Virus record (IMG/VR): IMGVR_UViG_3300030105_003438 | Coordinates: 1-59,539 of that record | DNA: 59,539 nucleotides | Source: a virus | Direction: 5' to 3' (one strand) | Shown: piece by piece, positions 24,279 to 33,524 of the stretch | How positions within the stretch are numbered: position 1 is the first letter of the stretch | How the letters are laid out: each line of letters opens with the position of its first letter | Notes under the pieces: generated by a model | What the model was told of the DNA's origin: nothing | The model's database searches: none | What the model saw: only the letters and a program-made list of their open reading frames with translations | Translations under genes and position numbers: made by a program

Positions 24279-25475
24279 ATGAAAAAAGAAATACCATTAT
24301 TTAAAGTATTTATGTCTAAAGATGCAGCCAAAAGGGCTAGCAAAGTTATTAATAGTGGGTTTATAGGAGAAGGACCTCAAGTTAAGGAATTCGAATCTGA
24401 ATTAAGAAGATATTTCAAAACAAAAGAAACATATGATATTTCAACTGTAAATTCAGCTACATCAGCAGAACACTTATTGTATCATTATTTAAAAAAAGAT
24501 AGAGAACTAATTGAAAATGTTTATCAAGGTGTTGCCTTTACCTCATGTAAATGGGATGCTTTAAAACCAACAGATGAGGTATTAACTACAGCTTTAACTT
24601 GTACAGCTACAAATTGGCCTATAATTAATTCTGGATTAAAGCTTAAATGGGTTGATATAGATCCTGAAACTTTAAATATGGATTTGGATGCATTGGAAAA
24701 ATCTATAGACAAAAATACTCGTGTAATTACAGTAGTACATTGGGGTGGAAATCCAATTGACTTAGATAGATTAAAAATTATAGCTGATAATGCAAGTGAA
24801 AAATACGGAAGAAAAGTAATTATAATAGAAGATTGTGCTCATTCATTTGGTTCCTTATATAAAGGTAAGAATGTTGGGTTTACAGGCAATTTTGGTACAT
24901 TTAGTTTACAAGCTATAAAACACATTACTTCAGGTGATGGTGGTTTTATAACTAGTCCATATTATTCTTCAACTAATGATTTTAATTTATTAAGATGGTA
25001 TGGTATAGATAGAGGTGGAGATCGTTCTGATTTTAGATGTGAAGCTGATGTTGCTGAAGCAGGATTTAAATACCATATGAATGATATAAGTGCAGCTATA
25101 GGAAGAAGCAATTTAGAACATGCTGATTATATAGTAAATTCTAATAAATCTAATGGTCAGTACTATAAAAATAACCTTAAAGATGTTGATGGAATTACAT
25201 TAATAAAAGAATTAGATAATGTTGATCCCGCTTATTGGTTATTTTCATTACATGCAGAACGAAGAGATGATTTAATGAAATATTTAAATGAAAACGGTGT
25301 TAAATCGTCTAGAGTACATGAAAGAAATGATTTACATACTTGTACACAACAATATAAATCATACTTACCAGGAGTTGATAAAGCAGTAAAAAGTATGTTA
25401 TGCATTCCTGTAGGCTATTGGGTTGATCAAGAATCAAGAGAATATATTGTTGATTTAATTAAAAAAGGTTGGTAA
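24279..25475 (+). CDS. DegT/DnrJ-type PLP aminotransferase (sugar aminotransferase)
   Basis: Transfers an amino group from glutamate to a keto-sugar nucleotide. The ATG at 24279 gives 398 residues. Family motifs: FIGEGPQVKEFE, TALTCTATNWPI, VVHWGGNP, IEDCAHSFGS and the PLP lysine in LQAIKHITSGDGG. The C-terminal part is normal in length. It lies in a run of sugar genes and suggests an aminodeoxy sugar in the phage-made glycan. Confidence 0.93.
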   Translation: MKKEIPLFKVFMSKDAAKRASKVINSGFIGEGPQVKEFESELRRYFKTKETYDISTVNSATSAEHLLYHYLKKDRELIENVYQGVAFTSCKWDALKPTDEVLTTALTCTATNWPIINSGLKLKWVDIDPETLNMDLDALEKSIDKNTRVITVVHWGGNPIDLDRLKIIADNASEKYGRKVIIIEDCAHSFGSLYKGKNVGFTGNFGTFSLQAIKHITSGDGGFITSPYYSSTNDFNLLRWYGIDRGGDRSDFRCEADVAEAGFKYHMNDISAAIGRSNLEHADYIVNSNKSNGQYYKNNLKDVDGITLIKELDNVDPAYWLFSLHAERRDDLMKYLNENGVKSSRVHERNDLHTCTQQYKSYLPGVDKAVKSMLCIPVGYWVDQESREYIVDLIKKGW

Positions 25476-26441
25476 ATGGACGATAAATCTATCCAATACC
25501 ATTCTGCTAATTTCCCCCAATTTAGAAGGGATAAAAAAGAAAAATTTGATAGGGAAATGGCTAAAACGGCTGTAATCTTTGAAGATAAAGAAGAGTGGCT
25601 TGGGTGGTTAAAAAACCAACCTTTAAAAAGGTCATTTTCCCAAAATAAACAAAATTTAAATACATTTCATATTCATATCCCAAAAACCGGAGGTATATCT
25701 ATAAAAAATTATGTTTATGGTGATACTACTCATTATAATAATTTTGGTCATCATAGTGCATGGAGATTGAAAGAATGGTTTAATTTAAATAAAAATAAAG
25801 AAGAGTGGGATAATTATTATAAATTTGCTGTAGTTAGAAATCCATGGGACATTTTATGGTCAGGTTACAAATATACTAAATGGGGCAGTAAAGAAATAAA
25901 AGCAATATCAAAAACACCAGACCTTTTAGAACAATTTGATAATCCTCTAGTAATGTCTTTACATGAAAAAGTAAATGATGAGGCTATTAGAGCCCAGCAT
26001 AAAAAGAATGTAAGTGCTTTAAGAGGAATGAAGAACAATAATTCAGTAGCAAAATCATTTAAGGAATATGTAGAAGCAATATATAATTCAAATAAAATTA
26101 ACCCATTTAGTGGAAGATTAATAGAAGTATATGATGAAAAAGTAGGTAAAAAATTATTTAAAAATATGCCTTTTACAACATTTCAATTCCCTTATATTAT
26201 TGATTTAGAAACTGAAGAGATTATGGTTGATCATGTAGGGAGATTTGAAAATTTAAAAGAAACAGTATACCATCTTGCTGAAGTAACAGGAGATACTAAT
26301 ATAATTCATAATTATAATTTATCTACTAAAAACATATCAGCTACAGAAGTACATTATAAAAATATGTACGATGATGATATGATTAATATGGTAGGAAAAA
26401 TATATAAAGAAGATATAAAAAGATTTAATTACGACTACTAA
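25476..26441 (+). CDS. sulfotransferase
   Basis: A 321-residue PAPS-dependent sulfotransferase. The 5'-phosphosulfate loop is IPKTGGISI (68-76) and the 3'-phosphate site is VVRNPWDILWSGY (119-131). This is the layout of carbohydrate sulfotransferases. The product would be a sulfated glycan, which is common on marine polysaccharides. It abuts the aminotransferase gene with no gap. Confidence 0.85.
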   Translation: MDDKSIQYHSANFPQFRRDKKEKFDREMAKTAVIFEDKEEWLGWLKNQPLKRSFSQNKQNLNTFHIHIPKTGGISIKNYVYGDTTHYNNFGHHSAWRLKEWFNLNKNKEEWDNYYKFAVVRNPWDILWSGYKYTKWGSKEIKAISKTPDLLEQFDNPLVMSLHEKVNDEAIRAQHKKNVSALRGMKNNNSVAKSFKEYVEAIYNSNKINPFSGRLIEVYDEKVGKKLFKNMPFTTFQFPYIIDLETEEIMVDHVGRFENLKETVYHLAEVTGDTNIIHNYNLSTKNISATEVHYKNMYDDDMINMVGKIYKEDIKRFNYDY

Positions 26442-27388
26442 TGGGCAAAAAGGCACAATATATAATAGAAAACGATAAATTATCACAAAATGAAACTGAT
26501 CATTTAGGATGGCCACATTCATTTATTGAAGAAGGAATGCTTAATACATTACCTGATGATTATGATGGATGGTTTTGTTTTACTAGAATGGATTTTTCAA
26601 TTGGTGATTGGGCTGTAATAAGTGGACTACCAGAAGCATTAAAGAAAAAACACCCAAAAATAAAAATTGCATTCCCATCTAGAAAATGGTTTATAGACTT
26701 ATTAGGAACTCATATGAATTCATGGAATTTTTCTAAACACCATAACGCTATAGATAATTTTGACATAATATTTAAAAACAACCCTCATATAGACTATCTA
26801 TTTGATCCAGGTGAAATTAAACAAATATTTACTGACCATGATAGATGTTGGTTTGCTCCAGATTCAAATTTGCCTATTGTAGAACAAGTATTACTTAGAT
26901 TTGGATTTACAACAGATGATTTAAACACAATAGATTCTAGACCATCTTTATATTTTACTCAAGAAGAAGTAGATACAGCTAAATATATAGTTGGTGATGA
27001 GAAATATGGTTGTTTATTATTTTCATCTCGTATAGAAAGATTAAAAGGAAGATGGAAGGATGATAACTTGTTAAAAGAAGCTAGGAAATTTAAAGATACT
27101 CCCGTATATTACTATAGTGATTTTGATCTAGAAGGTACAGAATGGGATGAAATATTTCCTGTAAGATACAATTTTGCAAAAATGGGATTAACTTTTAGAG
27201 AACAATTATGTATAAAAGCAAGAGCGGAATTTAATCTTAGCTACCAATCAGGTGTAAGTGATGCAGTTGCAAAAACAACAGAATCTATAGTACTTTGCCC
27301 TTATAATTCACCTAAAGCAAATACTGTTAGAAATGTTAAATACGTGTTTATAGATAAAGATTTAGAATTAATTTTTAATAAAATATAA
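26441..27388 (+). CDS. probable glycosyltransferase, family 9-like
   Basis: A 315-residue protein with DFSIGDWAVISGLPEALKKKHPKIKIAFP in pieces (SIGDWAVISGLPEAL), reminiscent of the GD-x-x-x-x-P-x-x-x-x-L opening of heptosyltransferases, and a late NLSYQSGVSDAVAKTT, resembling the family's nucleotide-sugar site. Context supports a sugar role. Sequence evidence alone is moderate. Confidence 0.6.
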   Translation: MGKKAQYIIENDKLSQNETDHLGWPHSFIEEGMLNTLPDDYDGWFCFTRMDFSIGDWAVISGLPEALKKKHPKIKIAFPSRKWFIDLLGTHMNSWNFSKHHNAIDNFDIIFKNNPHIDYLFDPGEIKQIFTDHDRCWFAPDSNLPIVEQVLLRFGFTTDDLNTIDSRPSLYFTQEEVDTAKYIVGDEKYGCLLFSSRIERLKGRWKDDNLLKEARKFKDTPVYYYSDFDLEGTEWDEIFPVRYNFAKMGLTFREQLCIKARAEFNLSYQSGVSDAVAKTTESIVLCPYNSPKANTVRNVKYVFIDKDLELIFNKI

Positions 27389-27392
27389 AATT

Positions 27393-28124
27393 ATGGGTTT
27401 ATTTGATGAATTAACAGACCAAAAAGTTAGTGTATACTACAGATTGTCTAACTTCCAAGCGGGGATGAGTAAGAATAAAATTCCAAATGCTACTAAACAA
27501 CATTGTTTAGAAAATTGTGTTAAGGAATTTGGAGTTGATAACATAACAGTTATAGGAGATACTTTGAATGATGAAACAAAACAATTTGTTTTAGATAAAG
27601 GTTTAAAATTAGTTGAAGTAAAAAATGGTACAGGTTCAAAAACCTTTTTAGATGCTTTAAATTTATCTTTAAATGAAAACCAAGATGATGATATTATTTA
27701 CCTTTTAGAAGATGATTTCTTACATAAACCTAATTCACTTAAATTAATTAAAGAAGGATTATCTCAATACCCTCAATCTTATATAACACTATATGACCAT
27801 CCAGATAAATATATTGATGCTGTTAGTGGAGGAAATAAACATATTGAACAAAAAGGTGAAGTTACTAGGTTAGTTAAAACAAATTCCGTACATTGGAAAT
27901 TAACAAATAGTACAGTTATGTCATTTGCTTCTACTTGTGGGCGATTAAAATTAGATTTGGATTTATTAAATAAATATGCTCAAAATAGAATAACAGATTC
28001 ATATGGTTTTTTCCAAGAATTAATTCAAACAAAGAAAATAGGTGTTATGAGTTCAATTCCTGGTTATTCAACACATTGTGAAGCAGCTTGGTTATCACCA
28101 TTAACAGATTGGAATAAAATATGA
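27393..28124 (+). CDS. glycosyltransferase, GT-A type
   Basis: A 243-residue protein with a GT-A-like middle: DIIYLLEDDFLHKPNSLKLI holds the acidic metal site EDD. The opening VSVYYRLSNFQAGMSK resembles family 2-like enzymes of phage clusters. It overlaps the next gene by 4 bases. Confidence 0.75.
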   Translation: MGLFDELTDQKVSVYYRLSNFQAGMSKNKIPNATKQHCLENCVKEFGVDNITVIGDTLNDETKQFVLDKGLKLVEVKNGTGSKTFLDALNLSLNENQDDDIIYLLEDDFLHKPNSLKLIKEGLSQYPQSYITLYDHPDKYIDAVSGGNKHIEQKGEVTRLVKTNSVHWKLTNSTVMSFASTCGRLKLDLDLLNKYAQNRITDSYGFFQELIQTKKIGVMSSIPGYSTHCEAAWLSPLTDWNKI

Positions 28125-28915
28125 TAAGTTTAATTATACCTACATACAGAAACCCAAAATATTTAGACCTTTGTCTTAAATCTGCTATTAAACAACAATG
28201 GAATGATAATGAAATCATTGTTGCAGTAGACGGTTTTATTGAAGAAAGTCAAGAAGTATTAGATAAATACAAGGACAATATAAAGGTATTGGATTTAGGT
28301 TCAAACCAAGGCATGCAATCAGCTCTTAATTTAGCTGTAATGAATGCTACTAACGAAAAGATACTTATTGTAAATGATGATAATGTATTTTGTACTAAAT
28401 GGGATATAGTAGCAGCTAAAGTACCACAAGGAGAAGTATGGACACTAAACCAAATTGAACCAACAGGACCAGGTATATTTAATTTTCAAGTTAAAGATTT
28501 TGGTCGCACACCTGAGGAATTTGATTATAAAGAGTTCATTGAATATGAAATGATTACAAAACAAAATCACTTAACAGATGATGGAGGTATATTTCCATTT
28601 GCGATGTATAAAAAGGATTATATGATTGTAGGTGGGTTTGATACTCTTTATAAATCACCTTTTATATGTGATTGGGATTTCTTTTTAAAATTAGATTTAA
28701 ACGGAATAGTATTTAAAAGAACACATGAAGCATGTTTATATCATTTTGGCAGCACAGCTACTAAAAATGGTAAAGAAGGTGAAATGTTCAAATCAACTGA
28801 ACGACCAGCAGCTCAATTATTTATGTATAAATGGGGTATGTCACCACAATTATTTAATAACTTATCACATAATCCTAAAAACGGACAAACAATTAAAGGA
28901 ATAAAATATGAATAA
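28121..28915 (+). CDS. glycosyltransferase family 2
   Basis: A 264-residue GT-A enzyme: ISLIIPTYRNPKYLDLCLKS at the start (in two parts), IIVAVDGF, NQGMQSALNLAV and the metal site ILIVNDDNVF. A late FICDWDFFLKLDLNG fits the base-binding part. Standard length. It overlaps genes on both sides. Confidence 0.9.
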   Translation: MISLIIPTYRNPKYLDLCLKSAIKQQWNDNEIIVAVDGFIEESQEVLDKYKDNIKVLDLGSNQGMQSALNLAVMNATNEKILIVNDDNVFCTKWDIVAAKVPQGEVWTLNQIEPTGPGIFNFQVKDFGRTPEEFDYKEFIEYEMITKQNHLTDDGGIFPFAMYKKDYMIVGGFDTLYKSPFICDWDFFLKLDLNGIVFKRTHEACLYHFGSTATKNGKEGEMFKSTERPAAQLFMYKWGMSPQLFNNLSHNPKNGQTIKGIKYE

Positions 28916-29855
28916 AAATATATTAATTACAGGAGTAGCTGGTTTACTAGGAAGTAGGTTAGCAGATTGGATTATAGAAAATAAACCTGGATATACAGTA
29001 ATAGGTGTAGATGATTTAAGTGGTGGTTATATTGAAAATATATTTAAATCACATAAAATAGATTACGTATATCATTTTGCTGCATATGCTGCTGAAGGAT
29101 TATCGCCTTTTATACGTTCTTACAACTATGATAACAATTTAAAAGCTACAGCACGCATAGTCAATGAGTGCATAAAGAATGACGTTAAAAGATTGGTATT
29201 TACGTCTACAATGGCTGTTTATGGTCATGGTGAAGGTGGTATATTTCATGAAGATATGAGAAGAAACCCAATAGATCCTTATGGTATTGCTAAAATGGCT
29301 TGTGAAATGGATATTGAAATAGCAAACGAACAACATGGATTAGATTATACTATTATTAGACCACATAATGTGTATGGTTCAAAACAAAATATATGGGATA
29401 AATACAGAAATGTATTAGGAATTTGGATGTATTATTTACTTAATGATGAACCAATTACAGTATTTGGAGATGGTGAACAAACTAGAGCATTTAGTTATAT
29501 TGATGATTCGATAGAACCATTATGGAATGCACATTTTGAACCTAAAGCATCAAAAGAAATAATTAATTTAGGTGGAGTACATGAATATAGCATTAATGAA
29601 TGTGCTAATGTATTACAAGAAATAGTAGGCAAAGGAGGAGTAGAATATCTAGAAGGTAGACATGAAGTTAAACATGCTATACCAACGTTTCAAAAATCAA
29701 TTGATATACTAGGTTTTGAACATAAAACGGACCTAAAAGAAGGATTAACTAAAATGTGGGAATGGGCTAAAAAACAGCCTATGAGAGATAGATTTGTGTG
29801 GGACAAATACGAAATAGATAAAGGAATATATAGCTTTTGGAAAACTAAAAATTAA
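28908..29855 (+). CDS. NAD-dependent sugar epimerase/dehydratase
   Basis: A 315-residue short-chain reductase of the extended type. NAD-binding GVAGLLGSRLADW at the N-terminus, FTSTMAVYG, and the catalytic Y-x3-K in PYGIAKMACE. Resembles UDP-glucose 4-epimerases. It interconverts a nucleotide sugar for the neighbouring glycosyltransferases. Confidence 0.92.
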   Translation: MNKNILITGVAGLLGSRLADWIIENKPGYTVIGVDDLSGGYIENIFKSHKIDYVYHFAAYAAEGLSPFIRSYNYDNNLKATARIVNECIKNDVKRLVFTSTMAVYGHGEGGIFHEDMRRNPIDPYGIAKMACEMDIEIANEQHGLDYTIIRPHNVYGSKQNIWDKYRNVLGIWMYYLLNDEPITVFGDGEQTRAFSYIDDSIEPLWNAHFEPKASKEIINLGGVHEYSINECANVLQEIVGKGGVEYLEGRHEVKHAIPTFQKSIDILGFEHKTDLKEGLTKMWEWAKKQPMRDRFVWDKYEIDKGIYSFWKTKN

Positions 29856-29858
29856 ATT

Positions 29859-30689
29859 ATGAATATAGGAATAATAGGACAGGGTTTTGTTGGTAATGCT
29901 ATTTACCAAAAATTAAGTAAATATTATAAAGTTTTTACTTACGATTTAATGGCTAAATTGAGTAATTCAACATTCTCAGAAACTATTGAGAGATGTAAAA
30001 TAGTATTTGTATGTTTACCAACTCCAATGAATAGCGATGGTAGTTGTAATTTAGACATAATTGAAGGGGTACTATCACAAATTAATGAATATACTGATAC
30101 TAAAAGAATAGTTGTAATTAAATCAACTATGATACCAGGATCAACTGATGAGTTTAATAGCAAATTTAAAAATATTGATATAGTATTTAATCCAGAGTTT
30201 TTAACTGAGGCGAATGCTGTAGATGATTTTGAAAATCAAAGCAGATTATTACTAGGTGGTTCATTAGAATCAACTACTAAAATTAAACAAATATTCTCAG
30301 CTGTATTTAGAAAAACACCTAAAATAATTAAGACAGACGCTAAAAGTGCTGAATTAGTAAAATATGTTACTAATACATTTTTAGCAACTAAGGTATCCTT
30401 TGCTAATGAGATTTACAAACTGTGTGAATCATTAGAATTAGATTATGATAAAATAATTGAAATGGCTACATTAGACCCTAGGTTAGGAGATTCACATTGG
30501 GGTGTACCAGGTCCAGATGGTGATTTTGGTTATGGTGGACATTGTTTTCCTAAAGATTTAGCTGCTATTATTAAGATGACTAAAGATAAAGATACACTTA
30601 ATCATGTTTTAAAAGCAGCTCAAGCTACTAACGATGCAGTTAGAAATAATAGAGACTGGGAAAAAATGAAAGGCCGCGCAGTACTTTAA
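29859..30689 (+). CDS. UDP-glucose/GDP-mannose dehydrogenase, short form
   Basis: Oxidises a UDP- or GDP-sugar to a uronic acid. The 276-residue protein has the NAD site IGIIGQGFVGNA, VCLPTPMNSDGSC, NPEFLTEANAVDDF and the catalytic Cys in GGHCFPKDL. It stops just after the central helix, lacking the C-terminal domain (about 150 residues) that completes the sugar-nucleotide site in normal enzymes. No frameshift was seen; the next feature is a promoter. Confidence 0.9.
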   Translation: MNIGIIGQGFVGNAIYQKLSKYYKVFTYDLMAKLSNSTFSETIERCKIVFVCLPTPMNSDGSCNLDIIEGVLSQINEYTDTKRIVVIKSTMIPGSTDEFNSKFKNIDIVFNPEFLTEANAVDDFENQSRLLLGGSLESTTKIKQIFSAVFRKTPKIIKTDAKSAELVKYVTNTFLATKVSFANEIYKLCESLELDYDKIIEMATLDPRLGDSHWGVPGPDGDFGYGGHCFPKDLAAIIKMTKDKDTLNHVLKAAQATNDAVRNNRDWEKMKGRAVL

Positions 30690-30707
30690 AGACACCCGCG
30701 CAAAGGC

Positions 30708-30739
30708 TTGGCTACCACAGTAATCTTTCGTATATTTAC
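30708..30739 (+). promoter_or_regulatory. Bacteroidota-type promoter
   Basis: TTGG (30708-30711), 19 bases, TATATTTAC (30731-30739), then GGTATAATAATTAAAAACAA and AAAGGTTATG at the 30768 start. One of the best matches to the consensus. Confidence 0.85.
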
Positions 30740-30767
30740 GGTATAATAATTAAAAACAATAAAGGTT

Positions 30768-31511
30768 ATGTCAAATTTAGAAAATCAATTAGATTTATTT
30801 CAAGGAGTATTGTTATCAACTAAGCAGGAACAAGAAGTTTCTACTTGGATTCAAAAACAAGCTAAAAGAGCAGTTTTAAGTAATGATGAGGTTAATAGAA
30901 TAATGTTAATGTTAGATAGAGCAGGTTTTGTTCAAAATGAAGATTATAAAAGTAATTTTGAAATTTTTGAAGTTACTAAAGAAGTATCATTCGGTTATTC
31001 ACACAACAATACTAATTATGATCATGAAGTTACTTATATGAATGCTGTAGGTGGTGTTTCACTTATTACTAATTGTATAATTGAAAATAAAATAATAAAA
31101 CGTAATGCTAGTGTAGATAGAGATGGTGAAAAATTAATGTGTACTGCTGTTACTGATCAATATAGATATTATAAGCCAAGTTCATTATTAACTAAACTTA
31201 AAGAACATAATAATCGTATAATAAGTGATCTTGAACATAATGGTAAGCAAAAAATAGCAATGAATAAAATAATTGCTAAGTATAAAAAATTATACCCTGA
31301 AGCTGTTGTTTATAGTAGTACTGATTATCGTAGAGGAGATTATACTTCATTCCCAATTATCAAAGTTAAATTCAATTCAGGTAGTGAAGTTAGTTTTATT
31401 TTAGGATATGGTGATGAATTAGATAAAGAAAGATTCCATAAAAAATATGATGCTATTAATGAAACTACTGAAACATTATTAGAAAGGTTCAATAATCAAA
31501 AAGCTAAATAA
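30768..31511 (+). CDS. unknown 247-aa protein
   Basis: The first gene after a strong promoter, so probably well expressed early. A charged protein (QEQEVSTWIQKQAKRA, KLYPEAVVYSSTDYRRG) with no recognised family. The middle looks beta-rich and the C-terminus helical. Confidence 0.75.
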   Translation: MSNLENQLDLFQGVLLSTKQEQEVSTWIQKQAKRAVLSNDEVNRIMLMLDRAGFVQNEDYKSNFEIFEVTKEVSFGYSHNNTNYDHEVTYMNAVGGVSLITNCIIENKIIKRNASVDRDGEKLMCTAVTDQYRYYKPSSLLTKLKEHNNRIISDLEHNGKQKIAMNKIIAKYKKLYPEAVVYSSTDYRRGDYTSFPIIKVKFNSGSEVSFILGYGDELDKERFHKKYDAINETTETLLERFNNQKAK

Positions 31512-31512
31512 T

Positions 31513-31770
31513 ATGTCTTATATAAAACAACTATTTTATCCTAAATTAAATTCTAAACCTACTAAACTTTGGAATACCCATCAATTAGCTAGAGCAGTAA
31601 ATAGATCACCAGGGAGTGTTAAACGTTATATGTCTTATGCTAATATTAAAGCAGATGTTTATAAACCAATTGATAATAGAAATAATCATCCTGCTAAACA
31701 CTATAATCAGGAAAGTGTATTAAAGTTCTTTGAGTATATGGCTAGTGGGATTAGAGGAAAACGTAAATAA
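31513..31770 (+). CDS. small helix-turn-helix-like protein
   Basis: An 85-residue basic protein. LWNTHQLARAVNRSPGSVKRYMSYANI fits a MerR/excisionase-type helix-turn-helix (LARAVNRSPGSVKRYM), and the C-terminus ends GIRGKRK. A DNA-binding role is likely; target unknown. Confidence 0.6.
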   Translation: MSYIKQLFYPKLNSKPTKLWNTHQLARAVNRSPGSVKRYMSYANIKADVYKPIDNRNNHPAKHYNQESVLKFFEYMASGIRGKRK

Positions 31771-31833
31771 AATAAATAATTATAGATAAAAAATAAATCA
31801 ATATTTATGCTCACATTAGATAAAAAACAAAAT

Positions 31834-32160
31834 ATGAAATTTAAAATGATTGAATGCAGGTCTTGTGGAAGTGAAATGCCGGAATTAAGATTAACACAGT
31901 ATGGATATTCTTTTTGTGTTACATGCTCTGAAAATGGTAAAGGTGAAGGTATGAAACATGGTATACCTGTTATGATGGGTGAAGGTGATCATACATGGAT
32001 TGAAACTGTTATTATGGATGATGCTCAATATGAATCATACCAACATAATGAAAGGGCATATAAAGATATGAATAAAGAAGGTAAAGCTGAAGTACAAAAT
32101 ATGGACGATGATAAGAATTTACACGGCCCCGTTGTAATTAAAGACACAAATGGGAAATAA
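31834..32160 (+). CDS. zinc-finger protein resembling DksA/TraR
   Basis: Starting at the ATG at 31834 (108 residues; an ATG at 31807 is also in frame). The finger C-RS-C-GSEMPELRLTQYGYSF-C-VT-C follows the C4 pattern of TraR/DksA proteins, including the E-x-R-L between the Cys pairs. Such proteins bind the secondary channel of RNA polymerase. The rest (acidic, Met-rich) has no recognised match. It overlaps the next gene by 11 bases. Confidence 0.6.
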   Translation: MKFKMIECRSCGSEMPELRLTQYGYSFCVTCSENGKGEGMKHGIPVMMGEGDHTWIETVIMDDAQYESYQHNERAYKDMNKEGKAEVQNMDDDKNLHGPVVIKDTNGK

Positions 32161-32770
32161 GAAGAAATTCTTAAGTAAGGAACAAATAGTTGCGGCTCAA
32201 GGTAAGACATTATCTAACATGGCTGCAGCTAGGTACTTACACGTTTCATACCAGCATTATAAAAAATATGCTAAAATGTATGAATTATTTGAAGGTCATA
32301 AAAACCAACAAGGCAAAGGTATACCTAAATTTTTAAGAGGTCCTAAAAAGATGCCTCATATGTTAGAAATAATTGAGGGCAGAATAGCTGCTTCATCATT
32401 TAATCCTAATAAACTTAAATATGCTTTAATAGAACAAGGATATTTATTAGAAGAATGTAATGTATGTAAATTTAATGAAAAAAGAGTATTAGATTATAAA
32501 ACACCTTTATTATTACATTTTAAAGATAAAAATAGTAACAATTATAGTTTAGATAATGTTCAATTACTATGTTATAACCATTATTTTTTACAAGTTGGAG
32601 ATATATTTAATAAACAAGATATTAAACAGCTTGAAACACAAACTGAACAATATAAAACAACAGATAAAGTTGAGTGGGAAGTAGATGATTATCATTTACA
32701 ACGTTTAAAAGAATTAGGGTTAGATGATGGTGATGAAGACGAAGTTAATAAATACATAAGCAGAATATGA
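32150..32770 (+). CDS. HNH-like protein, possibly inactive nuclease or regulator
   Basis: A 206-residue protein. The N-terminus (MAAARYLHVSYQHYKKYAKM) looks like a helix-turn-helix. The middle has C-NV-C, LLLHFKDKNSNNYSLDNVQLLCYNH in pieces, the outline of an HNH nuclease, but the usual double His reads HF and the last motif CYNHYF is altered. It may be a nuclease of a divergent type or a DNA-binding protein derived from one. It overlaps the next gene by 4 bases. Confidence 0.6.
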   Translation: MGNKKKFLSKEQIVAAQGKTLSNMAAARYLHVSYQHYKKYAKMYELFEGHKNQQGKGIPKFLRGPKKMPHMLEIIEGRIAASSFNPNKLKYALIEQGYLLEECNVCKFNEKRVLDYKTPLLLHFKDKNSNNYSLDNVQLLCYNHYFLQVGDIFNKQDIKQLETQTEQYKTTDKVEWEVDDYHLQRLKELGLDDGDEDEVNKYISRI

Positions 32771-33366
32771 TAGAGCACTTTTACAATAACATTCAGGGAT
32801 GGTTTACGTTTAAAGACCTATATGATTTAGTATTAAACAAAAACTCAAATGGGGCTCATTTTGTTGAAGTTGGGGTATGGAAAGGCACTAGTGCAGCTTA
32901 TATGGCAACTGAAATAGCTAATTCAGGTCAACAGATTCAATTTGATTGTATTGACACTTGGGAAGGTAGTGAAGAACATTTAAACCCAGAAGCATCATCA
33001 TACGAACCTAATTTAATTGGTAATCCTAATTGGCTGTACGAGCACTTTCTGGAAAACATGGAGAATGTAGAAGGTTTTTATAAAGCGATTAAAGGATACT
33101 CTTTAGAAGTAGTAAACGAATATAAAGATGAATCCTTAGATTTTATATTTATAGATGCAGCTCACGATTATGATAATGTGTTAAATGATATTACAGCATG
33201 GCATAAGAAATTAAAACCTAATGGTATAATAGCTGGACATGATTATTCATGGTGCGATCCAGTTAAAAAGGCGGCACATGATTACTTTGATCCATTAAAC
33301 ATGAAAATACAAGAAGCTTGTGGTTGTTGGATAGTTAATGCAAATATACAATATGAAGAAAAATAA
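32767..33366 (+). CDS. class I SAM-dependent methyltransferase
   Basis: A 199-residue methyltransferase. SAM motif FVEVGVWKGTSAAYMA, acidic motif FDCIDTWEGS, and FIFIDAAHDYDNVLNDI followed by LKPNGIIAGHDYSW. A Methyltransf_24 enzyme, similar to those at 23678 and 52440; acceptor unknown. Confidence 0.85.
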   Translation: MIEHFYNNIQGWFTFKDLYDLVLNKNSNGAHFVEVGVWKGTSAAYMATEIANSGQQIQFDCIDTWEGSEEHLNPEASSYEPNLIGNPNWLYEHFLENMENVEGFYKAIKGYSLEVVNEYKDESLDFIFIDAAHDYDNVLNDITAWHKKLKPNGIIAGHDYSWCDPVKKAAHDYFDPLNMKIQEACGCWIVNANIQYEEK

Positions 33367-33523
33367 ATCCTATAGTAGAAAACATGCATCTATAATTAAT
33401 GATTACGATAAACAAAAAAGTAAGCATTTAGATAAATTAGCAACCCAAATGCTAAAAAATGATGAAAAATCAGCTAATCTTAAATCAAGACCAATCAAAG
33501 GGGACTTTTTAAAAAACTTTTAA
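33353..33523 (+). CDS. unknown basic 56-aa protein
   Basis: Starts within the end of the methyltransferase (ATGAAGAAAAATAA). Rich in Lys, Ser and Asp; no fold recognised. It ends 1 base before the next start region. Confidence 0.55.
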   Translation: MKKNKSYSRKHASIINDYDKQKSKHLDKLATQMLKNDEKSANLKSRPIKGDFLKNF

Positions 33524-33524
33524 T

